NCBI RefSeq assembly: GCF_004217185.1
Contig: NZ_SHKL01000001.1
Coordinates: 3,904,001-3,968,000, forward strand
Direction: 5' to 3'
Origin: Pseudonocardia sediminis
GTDB taxonomy: Bacteria; Actinomycetota; Actinomycetes; Mycobacteriales; Pseudonocardiaceae
Length of the DNA stretch: 64,000 bases
Shown here: piece by piece, positions 25,498 to 32,150 of the stretch
Numbering within the stretch: position 1 is the first letter of the stretch
Layout of the letters: every line of letters begins with the position of its first letter
The notes under the pieces: model-generated
The model's database searches: none
What the model saw: only the letters and a program-made list of their open reading frames with translations
Told to the model about the DNA's origin: nothing
Translations under genes and position numbers: made by a program

Positions 25498-26994
25498 TCA
25501 GCGCGCCGTACGCAACCGGTGGACGGCGCCGCGGATCCGGCCTCGGCGGGCGGGCGACAGACGGCCCGACACCACGTCGGCCAGCAGCGTGCCGACGGTC
25601 TCCTGCGCGTCGGCCCGGTTCGCGCCGATCCCCCGGGACGGGCCGCGCTTGATCCAGCCGACGACGTAGGAGTTCGCGGTGCCGGTGACCCGGCCGTCCT
25701 CGTGCGGGACGGTGCCGGTCGCCTCGTCGAACGGCAGGCCGGGCACCGCGCGCCCGCGGTGGCCGATGGCGCGCACCACCAGACCCGCCGGGATCGTGGT
25801 GCCGCCGGAGAGCCGGACCCCCTCCACCACGGTGTCGCCGAGGATCTCCTCGGTGACCGACGAGAACCGCAGCACGATCCGCCGTCCGGGAGGTGGCGGG
25901 GCGGCGTAGTCGACGGCCTCCCGCTTCACCGACGCGAGCAGCCCGCCCTTGTCGGCGCCCGCGTCGATCATCGCGCCGACGGACGGGTCGTGGTCGTCGA
26001 CGACGAGGTCGACGTCGTCGCGCCGGGTCAGCGCCATCATCTCCGGCCGGGTGTAGGCCGCGACGTCCGGCCCGCGGCGCCCGAGCAGGACGACCTCACG
26101 GACGGTGCCGGCCCGCAGCCGGGCCAGGGCGGCCGGGGAGATCGAGGTCCCGGCGAGGTCGTCGGGGTCGGCGGTGAGGATCCGGGCGACGTCGAGGGCG
26201 ACGTTGCCGTTGCCCACCACCACGACCCGCTCGCCGGAGAGGTCGAGCGCGTCGTCGTCGACGTCGGGGTGCCCGTTGTACCAGCCCACCGCCGTGATCG
26301 CCCCGACACTGCCGGGCAGGTCCTCCCCCGGCACGCCCAGGTCACGCGAGGCGGGCGCACCCACGGCGTAGATCACCGCGTCGTGCTCGCGGCCCAGCTG
26401 CACGGCCGTGACGTCTCGGCCCACCTCCACCCCGAGGCGCATCCGCAGCCGGTGGTGCGAGCGGTACCGGTCGAACGTCTCGCCGATCCGCTTGGTCGAC
26501 GGGTGGTCCGGCGCGACGCCGAAGTTCACCAGTCCCCCGGCCACCGGCAGGCGGTCGATCAGCGTGACCCGCGACGAGGTGTGCAGCAGCAGGTCCTGCA
26601 CCGCGTACATCCCGGCCGGCCCGCTGCCGACGACCGCGACGTCGAGCGCCGGGAAGTCCGGCGGGATCACCCGGTCGAAGCGCGGCGGGTCCCAGCTGTG
26701 GAAGATCGGCGCCGGGTCCGGGCGCTGCGCCGCGGCCGGGCGGCCGACGTAGTACTCGGCGTTGACCTCGCCGTAGGCGGCGAGCGGCCCGGACAGCGAC
26801 TCCAGCGGGAAGATCGCGTCGACCGGGCAGGCGTCCGCGCAGGCCCCGCAGTCGATGCACGAGCGCGGGTCGATGTAGAGCATCTCGGCGGTGTCGAAGT
26901 CCGCCTCGCCCGGTGTCGGGTGGATGCAGTTCACCGGGCAGGCCGCCACGCAGGACGCATCGGTGCAGCAGGTCTGGGTGATCGCGAACGCCAT
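25498..26994 (-). CDS. fprB: Ferredoxin-fused ferredoxin-NADP reductase (FprB type)
   Basis: 498 residues. The N-terminal 7Fe/8Fe ferredoxin domain has CCTDASCVAACPVNCIHP and CIDCGACADACPVDAIFP within the first 65 residues. An adrenodoxin-reductase-like flavoprotein follows, with the FAD motif VAVVGSGPAGMYAVQDLL (near 118-135) and the NADP motif VVVVGNGNVALDVARIL (near 250-266), ending with GWIKRGPSRGIGANRADAQETV. Actinobacterial FprB moves electrons between NADPH and ferredoxin-type partners. It begins 9 bp after the stop of the AurF-like diiron gene, so the pair is an operon. FprB is the plausible electron donor to the diiron enzyme. Confidence 0.94.
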   Translation of the reverse strand: MAFAITQTCCTDASCVAACPVNCIHPTPGEADFDTAEMLYIDPRSCIDCGACADACPVDAIFPLESLSGPLAAYGEVNAEYYVGRPAAAQRPDPAPIFHSWDPPRFDRVIPPDFPALDVAVVGSGPAGMYAVQDLLLHTSSRVTLIDRLPVAGGLVNFGVAPDHPSTKRIGETFDRYRSHHRLRMRLGVEVGRDVTAVQLGREHDAVIYAVGAPASRDLGVPGEDLPGSVGAITAVGWYNGHPDVDDDALDLSGERVVVVGNGNVALDVARILTADPDDLAGTSISPAALARLRAGTVREVVLLGRRGPDVAAYTRPEMMALTRRDDVDLVVDDHDPSVGAMIDAGADKGGLLASVKREAVDYAAPPPPGRRIVLRFSSVTEEILGDTVVEGVRLSGGTTIPAGLVVRAIGHRGRAVPGLPFDEATGTVPHEDGRVTGTANSYVVGWIKRGPSRGIGANRADAQETVGTLLADVVSGRLSPARRGRIRGAVHRLRTAR

Positions 26995-27003
26995 GGCCCG
27001 GGC

Positions 27004-27918
27004 TCAGATCAGGTGGGCGCGCTTGTAGAACGCGGTCGCCTCGCGGGTGAGCAGCCCGCAGGAGTCCAGGAACTCCATCAGCCCGGCGCAGCTCGAGCGC
27101 AGCATCGCCTTGTGGTGCTCGTTGTCCTTCGCCTCGCGCAGGGCGCGCTGCTCGTCGAGCCCGGCGTTGGCGTAGATCTTCGAGTTCCACATGCTGGTGA
27201 CGATGAAGTACGCGGCCCCGGCCACGACCAGCGCGTTGATCCGGCGGCGGAGCGGGCCGGCCCCCTTGAGCCGCTCGCGGGTCTCCTCGCGGGCGAACTT
27301 CATGTGCCGCGACTCCTCGACCACGTGGATGTTGTTGATCGTGCGCACGAACGGGACGACGCGCTCGTCGCGCATCCAGTCCCGCTGCATGACGTCGAGG
27401 ACCTCCTCCGCGACCAGGATCGCGGCGTAGGCGGCCTCACCGAACGCGGCGGCCTTGAACACCCGCCCGAGCTCGATGACGTGGCGCTTCGGGCGGTAGG
27501 CCGGGGCGCCCAGCTTCGCCGCACCGCGGGCGAACATGATCGAGTGCCGGCACTCGTCGGCGATCTCGGTCAGCGCCCACTGGAACGCCGGGTCGGTCGC
27601 GTCCTTGGCGTAGAAGTCCCGGATGACCATCTGCTGCAGGATCATCTCGAACCAGATGCCGGTGCTGGCCACCGACGCCGCCTCCTGGCGGGTCAGCGCG
27701 CGCCGCTGCTCCTCGGTCATCTCGTCCCAGTAGGACGTCCCGTAGAGGGTGCTCCACTCCGGGCTGGCGCCGTGGAACGACGTGTCCAGCGGCGTCTCCC
27801 AGTCGACGGCCTCGACCGGGTCGTAGGACAGCTCCTCGGACGAGCGCAGGAGGCGGTTGGCCATGTCGTCCCGCTCGGCAGTGGCTGCGTCCCGGTCCTC
27901 TGCGATGGCGCCAGTCAT
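27004..27918 (-). CDS. AurF-type diiron oxygenase/ferritin-like protein
   Basis: A 304-residue all-helical diiron protein. Glu/His metal motifs repeat through the helices: LTEIADECRHSIMFARGAAK (ExxxExxH-like), LVAEEVLDVMQRDWM, INNIHVVEESRHMKFAREE (EExxH) and EAKDNEHHKAM. This is the pattern of AurF p-aminobenzoate N-oxygenase homologues. Members oxidise aryl amines or other substrates using reduced diiron and O2. The substrate here is unknown. The ATG at 27918 has GGGAG upstream; a longer frame extends across the operator and is rejected. Coupling with fprB downstream gives an oxygenase-reductase unit. The double operator 35-64 bp upstream suggests repression by an unlinked TetR-type regulator. 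Confidence 0.85.
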   Translation of the reverse strand: MTGAIAEDRDAATAERDDMANRLLRSSEELSYDPVEAVDWETPLDTSFHGASPEWSTLYGTSYWDEMTEEQRRALTRQEAASVASTGIWFEMILQQMVIRDFYAKDATDPAFQWALTEIADECRHSIMFARGAAKLGAPAYRPKRHVIELGRVFKAAAFGEAAYAAILVAEEVLDVMQRDWMRDERVVPFVRTINNIHVVEESRHMKFAREETRERLKGAGPLRRRINALVVAGAAYFIVTSMWNSKIYANAGLDEQRALREAKDNEHHKAMLRSSCAGLMEFLDSCGLLTREATAFYKRAHLI

Positions 27919-27952
27919 GATCGCTCCCTGACAGTGTCGACGACGACTCCCT

Positions 27953-27982
27953 GTTACCGACGGTAACGTTACCAGAGGTAAC
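27953..27982. promoter_or_regulatory. Double palindromic operator GTTACC-N3-GGTAAC x2
   Basis: Two perfect 15-bp palindromes abut exactly: GTTACC-GAC-GGTAAC (27953-27967) and GTTACC-AGA-GGTAAC (27968-27982). The composition is AT-richer than the surroundings. The site lies just upstream of the AurF-like/fprB operon, a typical place for a TetR-family operator. No TetR gene is adjacent. Confidence 0.8.
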
Positions 27983-28039
27983 AGGCCAACGCAGCCCCTG
28001 GTGTCGATCTCCGTGAGGGCACACCGTCCGAACACGACG

Positions 28040-28075
28040 ACGGGCCCGGGCGGCCTTCTCGGCGCCCGGGCCCGT
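28040..28075 (-). terminator. Strong hairpin downstream of the BFN gene
   Basis: A perfect 13-bp stem (ACGGGCCCGGGCG / CGCCCGGGCCCGT) with a 10-nt loop begins about 24 nt after the stop of the minus-strand BFN gene and precedes the promoter of the AurF-like operon, isolating the two transcription units. Confidence 0.75.
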
Positions 28076-28098
28076 GGTCGGGGGTAGTGCAGGTCGTC

Positions 28099-28638
28099 CT
28101 AGGTGTCGGGGTCGAAGTCCGACGGCGAGGCCTCGTCCAGGAAGCGGCGGAACTCCTCGATCTCCTTCACGTCGACGCCGGGCTCGGCGGGTGCGCCACC
28201 GGCCTCGGCGTTCTCGACCGAGGTGTCGTCGGCGCCGACGATCCGGGCCTTCGCGACCCCGGCCCGCTCGAACACCTCGTCCGCGACCTCGATCCGCGCG
28301 TCCAGGTGCAGGGCCAGCGTCAGCGCGTCGCTGGCCCGGGAGTCGACCGTGGTGCCGTCGTCGAGCACCAGCTCGGCGTGGAAGACGGTCTCGCGCAGCT
28401 CGGTGATCCGGACCCCGGTGAGCCGGCGTTCGAACTGCTCGATCAGAAGCCCGATCAGGGCGTGGGTCCCCGGCCGGGGCGAGCTCATCCCCTGCCGGGC
28501 CCGTTCGACCTCGGTGGCGTCGTCCTTGGCCATCCAGATCGGGAGCAGACGCCCCGGCGGGGCCGTCTCCTCCAGCAGGACCAGGGGCTGCGACCGTTGC
28601 TGGTCGACCCCGATCGCGTGCACGCGCGTCTCGATCAC
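28099..28638 (-). CDS. Bifunctional nuclease (BFN/DUF151) domain protein
   Basis: A 179-residue member of the BFN (DUF151) family. Key segments: VDQQRSQPLVLLEE, GRLLPIWMAKDDATEVERARQGM, THALIGLLIEQF, TVFHAELVLDDGTTVDSRASDALTLALHLDARIEV, followed by an acidic C-terminal tail (EIEEFRRFLDEASPSDFDPDT) typical of actinobacterial members. In plants and archaea related proteins act as nucleases; the bacterial role is unsettled. The GTG at 28638 has GGGAGG 5 nt upstream, so the longer upstream frame is discarded. A strong hairpin follows the stop. Confidence 0.88.
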   Translation of the reverse strand: MIETRVHAIGVDQQRSQPLVLLEETAPPGRLLPIWMAKDDATEVERARQGMSSPRPGTHALIGLLIEQFERRLTGVRITELRETVFHAELVLDDGTTVDSRASDALTLALHLDARIEVADEVFERAGVAKARIVGADDTSVENAEAGGAPAEPGVDVKEIEEFRRFLDEASPSDFDPDT

Positions 28639-28745
28639 GACAACCTCCCCTGGACCGCCGGGCCGGGTCCCGGTCACGACGGCGTCAGGACCGGAGTATC
28701 CCACGAACGACGGTCCACACCCGGAGATCGCGAGCCGGTGCGGCC

Positions 28746-29984
28746 CTACGGCCCGGCGACGATCCCGCGGTCGTGGAGCGCCGCGATCTCCCCCGACCCC
28801 AGACCGAGGACGTCGGCGAGGACCTCGTCGGTGTCGCGGCCCAGCTCCGGTGCCTCACCCGTGCCGCCGTGCTCGCCGTTCCAGCGCATCGGGGACCGTG
28901 CGGTGATCGACGACCCCGCGTCGCCGGGCAGCGCCATGTCCGACAGCACCGGGTGGCTCCCCGCCCGGTGCGAGGCCACCACGTCACTCATCCCCTGGTA
29001 GCGGCTCCACAGCACGCGGGCGGAGTCGAGCTCGTCGGACACCGTCGCGTAGTCGCGTGCCGCGAACCAGGGCTTGAGGATCGCCGCGATCGTGTCGCGC
29101 AGCCGGTAGCGGTCGGACTCGGCCGTCAGGTCGGCGTCGAGGGCCTGCTCCAGCGCGGCGAAGACCTCCTCGGTGCCGGTGACCGTGCGCAAGGCCGCCC
29201 ACTGGGCCGGCGTCAGCGCCACGACCATCACCCGCGGACCGTCGGAGCAGGCGAAGTCCACCCCGAAGCTGCCGTAGACGTGGTTGCCGTGCCGCGGGCG
29301 TTCCCCGCCGCGCTCGGCCGCCTCGGACAGCCAGCCGAGGTTCGCGACGCCGGCCAGCGCCACGTCGGCCAGCGCCAGCTCGACGTAGGCGCCCCGGCCG
29401 GTGCGGGAGCGCTCGTAGAGCGCGGCCAGCACGGCGGTCGAGACGCTCAGGCCGGTCACCAGGTCCCACGCCGGCAGCACGTGGTTGACCGGCGCGCCGC
29501 CCTCCTCGGTGCCGGTGATGCCGGGGATCCCGACCTCGGCGTTGACCGTGTAGTCCACGGCCGGGCGCCCGTCCGGGTAGCCCTGCACGCGGACGTGCAC
29601 CAGGTCGGACCGCTGCCCCACGAGCACGTCGTTGGACATCCACCGGCGCCCGACCACGTTGTCCACCAGGACCCCGCGGTCCGGGCCCGGGGCGGTGATC
29701 AGCCCGGTCACGAGCTCGCGCCCCTCGTCGGAACGCATGTCCACCGCGACCGAGCGCTTGCCCTTGTTCAGCGAGGTCCAGTAGTAGGACTCCGCGTCCG
29801 CCGGACCGGCGCCGTTGCCGACGACCGGCCAGCGGCGGTGGTCCGCTCCCCCGCCGATCGGGTCGATGCGGACCACCGAGGCCCCGAGCTGCGCCAGCGT
29901 CATGCCGCCCGTGGGGCCGGCCACGAAGCTGGCGCACTCGACGACCTGCAGGCCGTGCAGCGGTCTGTCCACCGCGTCGTCCAT
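28746..29984 (-). CDS. CaiB/BaiF family CoA-transferase (class III)
   Basis: A 412-residue class III CoA-transferase. N-terminal LHGLQVVECASFVAGPTGGMTLAQLGASVVRIDPIGGGADHRRWP and YYWTSLNKGKRSVAVDMRSDEGRELV carry the CoA-binding Rossmann half. PAWDLVTGLSVSTAVLAALYERSRTGRGAYVELALAD holds the expected catalytic Asp. These enzymes move CoA between acyl groups, for example in carboxylic acid or steroid degradation. Substrate is unknown. The ATG at 29984 lies 5 bp beyond the msrA stop, so translation is probably coupled to msrA although the functions seem unrelated. Confidence 0.9.
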   Translation of the reverse strand: MDDAVDRPLHGLQVVECASFVAGPTGGMTLAQLGASVVRIDPIGGGADHRRWPVVGNGAGPADAESYYWTSLNKGKRSVAVDMRSDEGRELVTGLITAPGPDRGVLVDNVVGRRWMSNDVLVGQRSDLVHVRVQGYPDGRPAVDYTVNAEVGIPGITGTEEGGAPVNHVLPAWDLVTGLSVSTAVLAALYERSRTGRGAYVELALADVALAGVANLGWLSEAAERGGERPRHGNHVYGSFGVDFACSDGPRVMVVALTPAQWAALRTVTGTEEVFAALEQALDADLTAESDRYRLRDTIAAILKPWFAARDYATVSDELDSARVLWSRYQGMSDVVASHRAGSHPVLSDMALPGDAGSSITARSPMRWNGEHGGTGEAPELGRDTDEVLADVLGLGSGEIAALHDRGIVAGP

Positions 29985-29989
29985 CGGGC

Positions 29990-30502
29990 TCAGCGGGCCG
30001 ACTCGGCGCGCTTCGGGAGCACCCACCCGGGCCGCACGAAGTGGCACGTGTAGCCATACGGGTACTTCTGCAGGTAGTCCTGGTGGTCCTCCTCGGCCTG
30101 CCAGAAGTCCCCGGCCGGGGCGACGTCGGTGGTCACGCGGCCGGGCCAGATGCCCGAGGCGTCGACGTCGGCGATCGTGTCCAGCGCGACCTGCTTCTGC
30201 TCGTCGGAGAGGTAGTAGATCGCGGAGCGGTAGCTGCGGCCGATGTCGTTGCCCTGACGGTCCTTCGTCGACGGGTCGTGGATCTGGAAGAAGAACTCCA
30301 GGATCTCCCGGAACGAGATCACCGCGGGGTCGAAGACGACCTCGACGGCCTCGGCGTGGTCGCCGTGGTTGCGGTACGTCGCGTTCTTGGTGTCGCCACC
30401 GGAGTAGCCGACCCGGGTCGAGATCACCCCGGGACGCTTGCGCAGCAGTTCCTGCGCGCCCCAGAAACAGCCTCCGGCCAGGATCGTGGTCTCGGTCGCC
30501 AT
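29990..30502 (-). CDS. msrA: Peptide methionine-S-sulfoxide reductase MsrA
   Basis: A 170-residue MsrA that repairs Met-S-sulfoxide in proteins. The catalytic cysteine is in [19 protein letters not shown] (near residue 13). Also seen are [41 protein letters not shown] and [16 protein letters not shown], the last with a candidate resolving Cys. GGAAGG lies upstream of the ATG at 30502. It is the first gene of a likely two-gene unit with the CoA-transferase. Confidence 0.96.
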   Translation of the reverse strand: MATETTILAGGCFWGAQELLRKRPGVISTRVGYSGGDTKNATYRNHGDHAEAVEVVFDPAVISFREILEFFFQIHDPSTKDRQGNDIGRSYRSAIYYLSDEQKQVALDTIADVDASGIWPGRVTTDVAPAGDFWQAEEDHQDYLQKYPYGYTCHFVRPGWVLPKRAESAR

Positions 30503-30597
30503 CGTGTTCCTTCCCTGTCGTCCCTCGCGTCCGGCGTAGTGGTACCCGAACGCTCCATGGGAGGAACGCCCCGGCGCGGAACGATGTTCCTTCCCGA

Positions 30598-31374
30598 TCA
30601 TCGGGCCCGGCGCCGTGCGGCGCGGACCAGGACGCCGAAGCCGTCCAGGGTCCGCCGCAGGCCGGACTCGAAGAGCCGGTCGAGGTCGAACGGATAGTCC
30701 TCCGGGCCGTCGGTCAGGCGGGCCAGGGCGGGGAAGTCACCGGTCGCCAGCGCCGCGCCGATCGGGTCGGCCTGCGCGGCCCAGGTGTCGGCGTCGAGGC
30801 CGGTGTCGGCCTGCGCGGCCGCCTCCGGGGCGAGGTTCACCGCCGCGCCGCGCACATAGCCGAACAGGATCAGGTGCAGCTCCAGGCGGGCGTGCGGGTG
30901 CAGCGCGGTGTCCTCCAGCGCGCGGGCGGCGTACTCGGCGTGGCGGAGCAGGCCCGGGATCGCCTGGGGCCGGGTCATCGACACGACCTGGGCGAGCCAC
31001 GGGTGGGCTCGGTAGATCTCCCACTGCCGCCGCGCGGTCGTCTCCAGCCCGGAGCGCCAGCCGGACGGGGCGGTGTGCGGCGGGGGCGCGCCGTCGAACG
31101 CGGCGCCGATCATGAGCCGGACCAGCTCGTCCTTGCCTCCGACGCGGCGGTGCAGCGACATCGTCGGCGTCCCGACCTCCGCGGCGAGCGCGCGCAGCGA
31201 CACCGCGGGGAGGCCGCCGTCGTCGGCGAGGGCGATCGCGCGGGTGACGATCGCGGCGCGGTCCCCGTCGACGGCGCGTGCGCCCGGCCGGGGGCGCTCC
31301 GGGACGGTCCCGGCCGCGACGACCGACCCCGACCGCGGCCCGGGAGGACGGTGCATCTGCATCTGCATCCGCAT
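30598..31374 (-). CDS. TetR-family regulator with TetR_C-type ligand domain
   Basis: A 258-residue TetR repressor. The N-terminal HTH is [52 protein letters not shown] (about residues 37-90), preceded by a flexible tail. The C-terminal helical domain ([39 protein letters not shown]...[10 protein letters not shown]) resembles the TetR C-terminal class. The chosen ATG at 31374 sits directly against a 12-bp palindrome; nearby in-frame ATGs at 31368 and 31356 are alternatives. It is divergent from another TetR gene, with only 37 bp between start codons. Confidence 0.85.
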   Translation of the reverse strand: MRMQMQMHRPPGPRSGSVVAAGTVPERPRPGARAVDGDRAAIVTRAIALADDGGLPAVSLRALAAEVGTPTMSLHRRVGGKDELVRLMIGAAFDGAPPPHTAPSGWRSGLETTARRQWEIYRAHPWLAQVVSMTRPQAIPGLLRHAEYAARALEDTALHPHARLELHLILFGYVRGAAVNLAPEAAAQADTGLDADTWAAQADPIGAALATGDFPALARLTDGPEDYPFDLDRLFESGLRRTLDGFGVLVRAARRRAR

Positions 31375-31386
31375 GTAAGCCTTTAC
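31375..31386. promoter_or_regulatory. Palindromic operator between divergent TetR genes
   Basis: GTAAGCCTTTAC is an imperfect 12-bp palindrome (GTAA ... TTAC arms) abutting the start codon of the minus-strand TetR gene and lying 25 bp before the plus-strand one. It is AT-rich against the background and is a plausible shared operator or core-promoter overlap. Confidence 0.5.
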
Positions 31387-31411
31387 GATCACGTCGGTAG
31401 CATCCGTCGCC

Positions 31412-32053
31412 GTGACTGATGCGAACCGACGCCGGACGGGACGGCCGCCGCTGACCGACCGCGCGACCTTGCTCGCCGCGGCCCGCCGGATCGGATTCGT
31501 GGACCTCACCGTGGGCACCGTGACCGCGGACGTCGGCGTCAAGTACTCCACGTTCTACCGGCACTTCAGCAGCTTCGAGGCCCTGCTCTGCGCGCTCGTC
31601 GACCAGGTGCTGGACGAGACGGCGTTCCCCGAGCCCGGCCCGGACTGGCGTGAGCACCTGGCGCGGACGTCGGCGACGATGTTCGACGTGCTGCGCCGCC
31701 ATCCCGGCCTGGGCCAGGTGCTGGTCCGGCTGCCCCAGCGCCCGGACCGTCTCGTCCGGATCTGGGCCGGGACCACCGACGTCCTGCTGGCGGCCGGGTT
31801 CAGCGCGAAGGACACCGTCCTCGGCACCACCGGCGCGTTCGAGCTGGCGATCCACCCCTGGATCGACAGCCCCGGCACCGGGGCCGGGGCCCCGATCCGC
31901 CGGGACCAGGCCCAGGACCCGCGGCACCCGATCGACGACCGCGTCCGGCGCGCGATGGCCGACGCCGTCGACGACCCGCCGGCCGCCTGGATCGACGACA
32001 AGGTCGACCTGCTGGTCGAGGGCCTCGCGGCACGGCTGCCCGCCACCTGCTGA
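31412..32053 (+). CDS. TetR-family transcriptional regulator
   Basis: A 213-residue TetR protein. The HTH is GRPPLTDRATLLAAARRIGFVDLTVGTVTADVGVKYSTFYRHFSSFEALLCALVDQVL (residues about 10-67), with a helical C-terminal domain (HLARTSATMFDVLRRHPGLGQVLVRLPQRPDRLVRIWAGTTDVLLAAGFSAKD). Translation starts at a GTG with no clear SD, consistent with a leaderless transcript. It is divergently paired with another TetR gene and followed after 97 bp by a large LuxR regulator on the same strand. Confidence 0.88.
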   Translation: MTDANRRRTGRPPLTDRATLLAAARRIGFVDLTVGTVTADVGVKYSTFYRHFSSFEALLCALVDQVLDETAFPEPGPDWREHLARTSATMFDVLRRHPGLGQVLVRLPQRPDRLVRIWAGTTDVLLAAGFSAKDTVLGTTGAFELAIHPWIDSPGTGAGAPIRRDQAQDPRHPIDDRVRRAMADAVDDPPAAWIDDKVDLLVEGLAARLPATC

Positions 32054-32150
32054 CGTCGGGCACCGGCCCCGGACTGCTCAGGGGCGATCAGGTGACGGTG
32101 CGATTGCGGCATCCTCACGCATCGTGACTCCCCGCCCGGTCACTGCCACG

